From: Clostridiaceae bacterium | Lineage (GTDB): Bacteria; Bacillota; Clostridia; Saccharofermentanales; DTU023 | NCBI GenBank assembly: GCA_012798865.1 | Contig: JAAZMK010000061.1 | Span: forward strand, 1-17,143 | DNA length: 17,143 nucleotides | Direction of reading: 5' to 3' | Shown: one piece after another, positions 1-5,452 of the stretch | How the letters are laid out: each line of letters starts with the position of its first letter | How positions within the stretch are numbered: the stretch's first letter is position 1 | Notes under the pieces: generated by a model | Told to the model about the DNA's origin: nothing | Database searches by the model: none | The model's input: the letters and a program-made list of their open reading frames with translations, nothing else | Translations under genes and position numbers: made by a program

Positions 1-107
1 CCTTCCACAAGACCAAGCGAACGCAAATGACGGCAGACACCGTCATTGCCGCGGACACACTTGATATATCGCGTCTCCCCCGGTTGTAACCATGTCAAGG
101 GCAGCAT
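1..107 (-). CDS. feoA: FeoA-like ferrous iron transport protein (partial, N-terminus only)
   Basis: The minus strand from 107 reads into the left edge and gives 35 residues beginning MLPLTWLQPGETRY and ending HLRSLGLVEG. The pattern L-x2-L-x-PGE-x3-I-x2-V-x-G...LxxLGLVxG is that of the small SH3-like FeoA domain, a cytoplasmic protein of about 75 residues that works with the Fe(II) permease FeoB. The ATG at 105-107 is preceded by an AGGAG box about six bases upstream. A sigma-A-like promoter lies behind it. FeoB would be expected beyond the left edge but cannot be seen. A FeoA-like domain also occurs at the C-terminus of DtxR-type regulators; the domain starting right at the initiator Met favours free-standing FeoA. 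Only half the domain is visible. Confidence 0.7.
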   Translation of the reverse strand, partial: MLPLTWLQPGETRYIKCVRGNDGVCRHLRSLGLVE

Positions 108-162
108 AATTTCTCCTCGTTTCAGTCATGCGCCACACAATCGATGCGTCCTCTTGCGTGGG

Positions 163-215
163 TTTAGCGTTAGCATTAACTAACTGCATGCAACATGTTA
201 GCCTACACAAACTAA
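163..215 (-). promoter_or_regulatory. Candidate DtxR/IdeR-type metal-repressor operators
   Basis: Two sites resemble the DtxR-family box TTAGGTTAGSCTAACCTAA. On the minus strand TAGGCTAAC (197-205) overlaps the -10 box; extended to 19 bases it matches about 13 positions. A second site at about 163-183 reads TTAG...GCTAAC...CTAA with one extra base, and contains the inverted repeat GTTAG-6-CTAAC at 169-184. Iron repression of feo genes by DtxR or Fur family proteins is established. Assigning this site is inference from motif and position. Confidence 0.35.
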
Positions 216-223
216 GTTGTCAA
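195..223 (-). promoter_or_regulatory. Sigma-A-like promoter of the feoA-like gene
   Basis: On the minus strand a perfect -35 box TTGACA (218-223) is followed by a 17-base spacer and a -10 box TAACAT (195-200, 4 of 6 consensus bases). The start codon of the feoA-like gene lies about 80 bases downstream, leaving a leader that contains a second copy of an operator-like motif. Confidence 0.6.
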
Positions 224-245
224 GTACCGTTTCAAGAGATTTTGA

Positions 246-700
246 CGTAAAAAATTGAAGCTAATAAATTCGAGGAAATTTTGTGGGATCGCTCCCGATG
301 TGCAATTTTTCAGTTAATATCGATTATCTGAATTCACTCCCGCCGCTAGTGCGCAGTTTTTCAATTAATATCGATTTTCCGGACTTTACGCCCAAAACCG
401 ATGTGCAATTTTTCAATTAATATCGGATTTTCGGATATGCACCAGGCGCCCCTGTGCAATTTTTCAATTAATAGTGAGATTTTGATTTTCCGCTTTACAC
501 CCGAGATACTGTACTCAGAAGCAGCGTACAATTTTTCAATTAATATCGATTTTCTAGACTTTAAGCTCAGAACCGGTGTGCAATTCTTCAAGTAATATCG
601 AATTTTTGGACATTGCGCTCAAAACCGATGTGCAATTTTTCAGTTAATATCGAATTTTTGGATTTTGCTCTCTGGTGGCAGTTCTTTTTTGCGGATTCGA
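246..700. repeat. AT-rich tandem array, 51-52 bp period, seven clear copies plus degenerate ends
   Basis: Seven copies share the core CAATTTTTCAATTAATATCG, with the G of the first TGCAA (or equivalent) at 302, 353, 405, 456, 528, 580 and 632. Steps are 51, 52, 51, 72, 52 and 52. The parts between cores are also related (TTTTCCGGACTTTACGC, TTTTCTAGACTTTAAGC, TTTTTGGACATTGCGC, then AAAACCGATG), so this is a tandem repeat and not a CRISPR with unique spacers. Degenerate units may flank it at 246-298 and 661-700. The core contains the short inverted repeat AATT-4-AATT. Both strands are partly open and would encode repeated NFSIN or LIEKLH peptides, but 52-base steps break any common frame, so the array is probably non-coding. 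It fills most of the 742-base gap between the feoA-like gene and pntB. Confidence 0.85.
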
Positions 701-777
701 ATTAAAAGCGTTTCACCTAGCTTCGCACGATTTCCGATGGACTGTTCACAAAAAATAAAACACGGCACCACGTTTAA

Positions 778-805
778 GGGGCTCTCTCTTTTTTGAGAAA
801 GCCCC
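778..805 (-). terminator. Hairpin downstream of pntB, probable transcription terminator
   Basis: An 11-bp stem (778-788 with 795-805, one mismatch, GC-rich base) closes a six-T loop. It begins 45 bases after the pntB stop codon. The T-run after the stem on the minus strand is weak, so termination efficiency is uncertain. The stem could also protect the mRNA 3' end. Confidence 0.55.
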
Positions 806-849
806 CTGTTATTACGCTTTAAATATGTGCGTGTGCGTCAATCGCTGTC

Positions 850-3480
850 TTAGTTTCTCAAAGCCTTAAGGATTGCCGTCAATGTCTCCTTCGCATCTCC
901 CAACATAAGCGCAATGTGGTCTTCTCTTCCCTCGTCGTAGAGCGGATTGTCAACGCCGGCATAGCCGGGGAGCTTGTCGTAGTTGCAGATAATCAGATGT
1001 TTCGCGTCCTCAACATCGAGAATCGGCATACCGTAAATCGGTGTGCCGGTCGCCGTATTGGCGGCGGGATTGACGACGTCGTTCGCACCGATGACGATCG
1101 CGACATCAGTATCCTTGAAGGCGTCGTTGATATCCTGCATCTCGTAGAGTTTGTCATACGGGATGTCGACTTCCGCGAGGAGCACATTCATGTGACCGGG
1201 CATGCGACCCGCGACGGGATGGATGGCGAACTTGACGTCTTTGCCTTCCGCCTCGAGTTCCGTCATCAGCTGCTTGACAGTTGACTGCGCTTGAGAGAGT
1301 GCCATGCCGTATCCCGGCACGATAATGACGCTCTCCGCGTCACGCAGCCAGGATTTGCAGCATTCGACAGGTGTCAGCGTGTCGGAAACTTGCTTTGGAG
1401 CGTCCGCTTCTCTTCCCGATGCGCGGAAGGACGCTATGATCGTGCCGAGCGTCGCTTTCGCGTCGCCGAGCATGAGCGCGATCTTGTCTTCCCTGCCAGC
1501 TTCGTAGAGCGGGTTGTCGACGCCGGCGTAGCCGGGGAGCTTGTCGTAATTGCAAATGATCAGGTGTTTCGCATCCTCAACATCGAGAATCGGCATGCCG
1601 TAGATCGGCGTACCGGTCGCGGTGTTGGCGGCAGGATTGACGACGTCATTCGCGCCGATGACGATCGCGACGTCGGTATCCTTGAAGGCTTCGTTGATAT
1701 CCTGCATCTCATACAGTTTGTCGTAGGGGATGTCGACCTCAGCGAGGAGCACATTCATGTGTCCCGGCATACGACCTGCGACGGGGTGGATGGCGAACTT
1801 GACATCCTTGCCGTCCGCCTCAAGTTCCGTCATCAGCTGTTTCACGATCGACTGCGCCTGCGAAAGTGCCATGCCGTATCCCGGTACGATGATGACGCTT
1901 TCGGCGTCACGCAACCAGGATCCGCATAACATTTCAGGCGTTGATGCATCTTTAGCATCCGGCGTTACTGCAGCTTCTACTCCGGCAGCGCGGAAGGACT
2001 TCATGATTGTGTTGAGCGTCGCTTTCGCATCGCCGAGCATGAGCGCGATCTTGTCTTCCCTGCCAGCTTCGTAAAGCGGGTTGTCGACACCGGCATAACC
2101 GGGGAGTTTGTCGAAGTTGCAGATGATCAGGTGTTTCGCGTGCTCGACATCGAGAATCGGCATGCCATAGATCGGCGTGCCGGTTGCGGTGTTGGCAGCG
2201 GGATTGACGACGTCGTTCGCACCGATGACGATCGCGACATCGGTGTCCTTAAACTCGTCGTTAATATCCTGCATCTCGTAGAGCTTATCGTAGGGGATAT
2301 CGACCTCAGCAAGGAGCACGTTCATGTGTCCCGGCATACGACCTGCGACGGGGTGGATGGCGAACTTCACATCCTTGCCCTCCGCCTCGAGTTCCGTCAT
2401 CAGCTGTTTCACGATCGATTGTGCCTGCGAGAGTGCCATGCCGTAGCCAGGCACGATGATGACGCTCTCGGCGTCTCGCAACCAACATCCGCATGATGCC
2501 TCAGGCGACATCTCGGCAGTTACCGGAACCTCAGGTTCTGCCTCTTTGACGACTGGCGTATCCGGTTTCTTCGGCGGTTTCACGCTGGCAACAGAAGTCT
2601 TGCCGAGCAAGATATCGAAAAGCTTGCGATTCATGGCGCGGCACATAATCTGCGTAAGCAGGAGACCCGACGCTCCGACGACACCGCCTATGGCGACGAG
2701 GAGCGGATCGCCGATCGCCATGCCGGCGATTGAGCCCGCGACTCCTGAGAAGGAATTGAGCAGAGAAATCGTGATCGGCATGTCAGCACCGCCGACGCGG
2801 ATGGAGAAAATAACACCGAACGCACCGGATAAGAGGGAACATCCAATAAGAAGGATGATTTTCCCCACGGCGTGATCCGTAACATCGCGGATGGCGAGCA
2901 GAATGACCGTCACGAGCGAGAGGATCAATGAAAGCGCAGTCCAAAGTTGATGGTTCTTCAAGATAACCGGACGTTGCGGTAGGACTTTATGCAGTTTCCC
3001 CGCGGCGACGAGGCTTCCCGTAAGCGTGAGCGAACCGACGAAGATCGCAAGTCCGGCAGTCACCAACGAAAACATCGTCTCGTCCGGTTTGGCGGCAATG
3101 AGCGTCAGAATTCCGGAGAGCATGGAAGCGGCACCGCCGAGCCCGTTTAAGAGACCGACCATTTGCGGCATCTGAATCATTTTGACGCGAATCGACGCGA
3201 TGATGCCGATCAGGAGTCCGACAAGCATAGCGACATAGAGGAGCCAGACGTCGAAAATATTAAAGTACCAAAGTGTCAAGGCGATCGCGAGCAGCATGCT
3301 CAAGGAGCCGAGAGCATTACCGAGAACAGACGTCTCGACTTTGCTCATCATCGAAATTCCGACAAGGACGAGCACCGTAAGGACGCCCGCGGCGATGTAG
3401 TAAAACGTGTCGGATCCAGTCTTCGCCTCGGCGAACACGGGTATCGCTGTCAAGAGCAGACGTGAGAAGGAATGCATCAT
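850..3480 (-). CDS. pntB: NAD(P) transhydrogenase subunit beta with three tandem NADP(H)-binding domains
   Basis: PntB carries most of the membrane proton channel (dII) and the NADP(H)-binding domain (dIII) of proton-translocating transhydrogenase, which exchanges hydride between NAD(H) and NADP(H) at the cytoplasmic face. Residues about 28-292 are the multi-helix dII region. A Pro/Glu-rich linker (294-331) follows, then dIII copy 1 (332-498), copy 2 (521-688) and copy 3 (710-876). Each copy has GYGMALSQAQ, GRMPGHMNVLLAE, GANDVVNPAA and GYAGVDNPLY at an exact 189-residue (567 bp) spacing. Usual PntB has about 460 residues and one dIII. The KRS triplet that binds the NADP 2'-phosphate in E. 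coli and Rhodospirillum is N(F/Y)D here in all three. The N-terminus is extended and signal-like (hydrophobic 7-17, then FAEA). The start overlaps the pntAB stop as ATGA, with AAGGAG seven bases upstream. The family assignment is certain; the function of the extra copies is unknown. Confidence 0.96.
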   Translation of the reverse strand: MMHSFSRLLLTAIPVFAEAKTGSDTFYYIAAGVLTVLVLVGISMMSKVETSVLGNALGSLSMLLAIALTLWYFNIFDVWLLYVAMLVGLLIGIIASIRVKMIQMPQMVGLLNGLGGAASMLSGILTLIAAKPDETMFSLVTAGLAIFVGSLTLTGSLVAAGKLHKVLPQRPVILKNHQLWTALSLILSLVTVILLAIRDVTDHAVGKIILLIGCSLLSGAFGVIFSIRVGGADMPITISLLNSFSGVAGSIAGMAIGDPLLVAIGGVVGASGLLLTQIMCRAMNRKLFDILLGKTSVASVKPPKKPDTPVVKEAEPEVPVTAEMSPEASCGCWLRDAESVIIVPGYGMALSQAQSIVKQLMTELEAEGKDVKFAIHPVAGRMPGHMNVLLAEVDIPYDKLYEMQDINDEFKDTDVAIVIGANDVVNPAANTATGTPIYGMPILDVEHAKHLIICNFDKLPGYAGVDNPLYEAGREDKIALMLGDAKATLNTIMKSFRAAGVEAAVTPDAKDASTPEMLCGSWLRDAESVIIVPGYGMALSQAQSIVKQLMTELEADGKDVKFAIHPVAGRMPGHMNVLLAEVDIPYDKLYEMQDINEAFKDTDVAIVIGANDVVNPAANTATGTPIYGMPILDVEDAKHLIICNYDKLPGYAGVDNPLYEAGREDKIALMLGDAKATLGTIIASFRASGREADAPKQVSDTLTPVECCKSWLRDAESVIIVPGYGMALSQAQSTVKQLMTELEAEGKDVKFAIHPVAGRMPGHMNVLLAEVDIPYDKLYEMQDINDAFKDTDVAIVIGANDVVNPAANTATGTPIYGMPILDVEDAKHLIICNYDKLPGYAGVDNPLYDEGREDHIALMLGDAKETLTAILKALRN
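853..1353 (-). repeat. dIII coding repeat, copy 3 of 3 (C-terminal)
   Basis: This encodes PntB residues 710-876 and ends at the natural dIII terminus (GDAKETLTAILKALRN), as in single-copy PntB. Bases 1141-1200 differ from the matching bases 1708-1767 of copy 2 at eight positions, yet the encoded residues are identical, so the copies have been separate for some time. Confidence 0.9.
1417..1920 (-). repeat. dIII coding repeat, copy 2 of 3 (central)
   Basis: This encodes PntB residues 521-688. It is joined to its neighbours by linkers at 499-520 and 689-709, both containing a Thr-Pro followed by one or two cysteines just before the Trp-Leu-Arg-Asp-Ala-Glu-Ser start of the next domain. Confidence 0.9.
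1987..2487 (-). repeat. dIII coding repeat, copy 1 of 3 (membrane-proximal)
   Basis: This encodes PntB residues 332-498, the copy nearest the membrane domain. It differs from copy 2 at roughly ten of 167 residues, including Cys instead of Ser at its first position, His446 where copies 2 and 3 have Asp, and Phe456 where they have Tyr. Confidence 0.9.
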
Positions 3481-3785
3481 TTGTCTTCTCCTTTCTTCGT
3501 CTTCGAACTGCTGTGAAACATCATCAGCATGCGATGCGTGACGCCGAATCCGCTGACGACGTTAACCATCGCGAGAACGATAGCTACGAACCCGAGAACC
3601 TTGCTCCCCCAGTGGACAGCCAATGCTGTAGCCATGAGACACCCTAGCACCGTTACGCCAGAAAAAGCATTCATGCCGGACATAAGAGGTGTGTGTAGCA
3701 AACTTGGAACGCGCGTAATAATCTTGTAGCCAACCAGCGTCGATACGACAAAGACGCCGAGCAGGATGGCTTGTATGGTTGTCAT
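3477..3785 (-). CDS. pntAB: NAD(P) transhydrogenase subunit alpha, membrane part
   Basis: This 102-residue protein has an N-terminal helix (about 4-22), two further hydrophobic segments (about 42-60 and 64-84) and a charged C-terminal tail (SSSKTKKGEDK). Size, helix pattern and place between the dI gene and pntB match PntAB of the three-gene type of transhydrogenase, as in Rhodospirillum rubrum. It contributes the alpha-side helices of the dII proton channel. The ATG at 3783-3785 has AAGGAG upstream at normal spacing. Its stop overlaps the pntB start by four bases, so the two membrane subunits are probably translationally coupled. Confidence 0.9.
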   Translation of the reverse strand: MTTIQAILLGVFVVSTLVGYKIITRVPSLLHTPLMSGMNAFSGVTVLGCLMATALAVHWGSKVLGFVAIVLAMVNVVSGFGVTHRMLMMFHSSSKTKKGEDK

Positions 3786-3829
3786 ATACGTGTCTCCTTC
3801 TTTAGTTATTTATTCTTCTGACAAGGCAA

Positions 3830-3849
3830 CGCCGCTTGGTGTCGCGGCG
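3830..3849. repeat. Short GC-rich inverted repeat in the pntAA-pntAB gap
   Basis: A 6-bp perfect stem (CGCCGC / GCGGCG) with an 8-base loop lies 45 bases upstream of the pntAB start. It is a weak structure and could be chance or a leader element. Confidence 0.3.
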
Positions 3850-3935
3850 CCTGTAAGCGAGATAAAGTATTTGTTCTAATACAACCTAAAAGGCTGTCCG
3901 TTACGTCATCCTATACGCGATGTATTGACGTAGAA

Positions 3936-3962
3936 GTGCCGCATCGCGGAACGATGCGGCAC
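3936..3962 (-). terminator. Strong 11-bp perfect hairpin just after pntAA
   Basis: GTGCCGCATCG (3936-3946) pairs perfectly with CGATGCGGCAC (3952-3962) around a 5-base loop, 16 bases after the pntAA stop codon. No good T-run follows on the minus strand (TTCTACG). It may be a partial terminator, an mRNA processing or stability stem, or a full terminator if pntAB-pntB has its own promoter in the 193-base gap. Confidence 0.5.
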
Positions 3963-3978
3963 CACAATAACGGAATGT

Positions 3979-5145
3979 CTAATGACCAAGTGCAGCGAAT
4001 GCCTCCAACGCACCCTTATGAACCACTTTTCCGGCGTACGTCGTGAGAGATTCTTGGATGATTTGATCTTCCATATCAAGGTAGATTTCTCCATCCTTGA
4101 TGAGGTATTTCAAGAGATTATAGACGTTCTGCGAGAACATCCATGTGGAGCTCTTCGGCAGAAGACCCGGGATGTTCTTGATGCCGACCAGCGTCACACC
4201 ATGTTTCACTTCAACCGTTCCCGGAGGCGTGATGGCACAGTTGCCGCCTTGGTCGATCGAGATGTCGACGATGGCGGAACCGGGTTTCATCGATTTCACC
4301 ATTTCTTCTGTGACGAGTGTAGGCGCGAGCTTGCCCGGAACGAGCGCCGACAGGAAAATGATGTCCATGTCCTTAACATATTCGGCGAGGATGCGACGCT
4401 CTTCTTCTAAACGCTCCGGCGAGAGCATCAGGGCGTATCCGCCTTCTCCGATCGCTTCTTCCGCCGGCACGCAGAGGTCGATGACTTTCGCGCCGAGCGA
4501 CATCGCCTGCTCCGCGGCTGCGGGACGAATATCGGCGGCGTGAACGATGGCGCCAAGACGTTTCGCCGTCGCGATCGCCTGAAGTCCGCCGACGCCGACG
4601 CCGACGACGAGAACATTAATAGGCTTGATCATGCCGACGGCAGTAAAAATCTGCGGTACGAAGTTTGGCAGTTCGTTGGCGGCGATCAGCATCCCCTTAT
4701 ATCCCGCGCATGTGCTCATGGATGTCAAAGCGTCCATCGCCTGCGCACGCGTAATACGGGGAATGCCGTCGAGCGTAATGCTTGTGATACCGCGCTCAGC
4801 CATATGTTTAACCATGTCATGGTTTGCCGGTGCGGCGGGGTGGATAAATGTGATAATAACTTGGCCTTCATGCATGAGGTCGACTTCGTGTTTGTCCTGC
4901 TGCTCATTGAAGAGCGGCTCTTTAACTTTTAGGATGACGTCTGCGCGATCAAAAAGCTCCGCGACGTTTTCGACGATTTCTGCTCCGGATGCTAAATATT
5001 CCTGATCATGATAAAAAGCACCTTCTCCGGCGTCTTTTTCAATGAGAACGGTCAGCCCGTCGCTGACCATCTTCTTCACTGTTTCGGGGGAAGCCGCCAC
5101 GCGCCTCTCACCCTTCATGATTTCCTTTGGAACACCGATAATCAT
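3979..5145 (-). CDS. pntAA: NAD(P) transhydrogenase subunit alpha, NAD(H)-binding domain I
   Basis: This 388-residue soluble dI subunit binds NAD(H) and delivers hydride to dIII at the membrane. Visible motifs are MIIGVPKEI at the N-terminus, the loop RITRAQAMDALTSMSTCAGY (130-149), the Rossmann fingerprint VGVGVGGLQA (181-190) with acidic ADIRP after the second strand (204-208), and VTEEMVKSMKPGSAIVDIS (278-296). The protein ends without membrane helices, so this is the split form. The open frame extends 25 codons upstream, but the ATG at 5143-5145 is chosen because AGGAGGTG lies just before it and homologues begin with MIIGVPKE. It shares ancestry with alanine dehydrogenase; the pntAB and pntB neighbours settle the assignment. 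The same-strand downstream gene follows after 193 bases containing a strong hairpin. Confidence 0.95.
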   Translation of the reverse strand: MIIGVPKEIMKGERRVAASPETVKKMVSDGLTVLIEKDAGEGAFYHDQEYLASGAEIVENVAELFDRADVILKVKEPLFNEQQDKHEVDLMHEGQVIITFIHPAAPANHDMVKHMAERGITSITLDGIPRITRAQAMDALTSMSTCAGYKGMLIAANELPNFVPQIFTAVGMIKPINVLVVGVGVGGLQAIATAKRLGAIVHAADIRPAAAEQAMSLGAKVIDLCVPAEEAIGEGGYALMLSPERLEEERRILAEYVKDMDIIFLSALVPGKLAPTLVTEEMVKSMKPGSAIVDISIDQGGNCAITPPGTVEVKHGVTLVGIKNIPGLLPKSSTWMFSQNVYNLLKYLIKDGEIYLDMEDQIIQESLTTYAGKVVHKGALEAFAALGH

Positions 5146-5187
5146 TTTTACACCTCCTGCGTGAACTATTGTTATCGATACGCCTGT

Positions 5188-5216
5188 ATAGTAGCAGGTT
5201 TTATGAATAATGACAA
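5188..5216 (-). promoter_or_regulatory. Promoter of the pnt operon
   Basis: On the minus strand TTGTCA (5211-5216) and TACTAT (5188-5193) are separated by 17 bases, ending 42 bases before the pntAA ATG. Each box has four or five of six consensus bases. Confidence 0.5.
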
Positions 5217-5287
5217 ACAAAATTTAGATAACTTTCCGAATCACAGCACTCAAAAATAGAAGACTTTGTATATTATGATGAACTTTT

Positions 5288-5329
5288 TTGAGAAAAAGAT
5301 TGACAAACTTTTATAATTATATGTATTCT
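5288..5329 (+). promoter_or_regulatory. Promoter(s) of the SCP2-aminotransferase-transketolase operon
   Basis: Two overlapping sigma-A-like solutions exist: TTGACA (5300-5305) with TATTCT (5324-5329) at an 18-base spacer, or TTGAGA (5288-5293) with a perfect TATAAT (5312-5317) at 18 bases. Either places the transcription start next to or inside the palindrome at 5333-5354. Confidence 0.55.
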
Positions 5330-5332
5330 AAT

Positions 5333-5354
5333 ATCGAGTGAGCACTCACTCGAT
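5333..5354. promoter_or_regulatory. 22-bp perfect palindrome, probable TetR-family operator
   Basis: ATCGAGTGAG (5333-5342) and CTCACTCGAT (5345-5354) are exact inverted repeats around a CA centre. A compact palindrome with GAGTGAG half-sites, placed right behind the -10 region, is typical of TetR-family operators. The obvious candidate binder is the TetR regulator encoded at 10332, directly after this operon. The link is inference. Confidence 0.6.
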
Positions 5355-5367
5355 TCTTGCAGAAAGC

Positions 5368-5401
5368 GACCTGAACACAAACACATCAACGTTTTCAGGT
5401 C
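5368..5401 (+). repeat. Inverted repeat in the operon leader
   Basis: GACCTGAA (5368-5375) and TTCAGGTC (5394-5401) are perfect 8-bp arms separated by 18 bases, within the untranslated leader and 52 bases before the first gene. It could be a leader hairpin or a second protein-binding site. It shows no riboswitch signature that I recognise. Confidence 0.4.
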
Positions 5402-5452
5402 ACCAGAACTGTATATTAGCTGACTGTTCCGCATAAGAAGGGAGTGATTATT

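Noticed and set aside
361..595. Small overlapping coding frames on both strands within the repeat array
   Set aside because: The frames of 64-76 codons exist only because the repeat unit lacks stops in some registers. The 52-base steps shift frame between copies and no ribosome site is convincing.
299..660. CRISPR array
   Set aside because: Repeats of about 29 bases at regular spacing look CRISPR-like, but the intervening segments are related to one another, one interval is 72 bases, and no cas gene is present. It is a tandem repeat of the whole 52-base unit.
1291..1929. 212-residue plus-strand frame antisense to pntB
   Set aside because: It repeats itself exactly where dIII repeats and mirrors codon bias of the minus strand; it is a shadow of the real gene.
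850..2490. Assembly artefact producing three false dIII copies
   Set aside because: Synonymous and some amino acid differences separate the three copies, and the linkers are different sequences, so a simple collapse or duplication error does not explain them. Long reads would still settle it.
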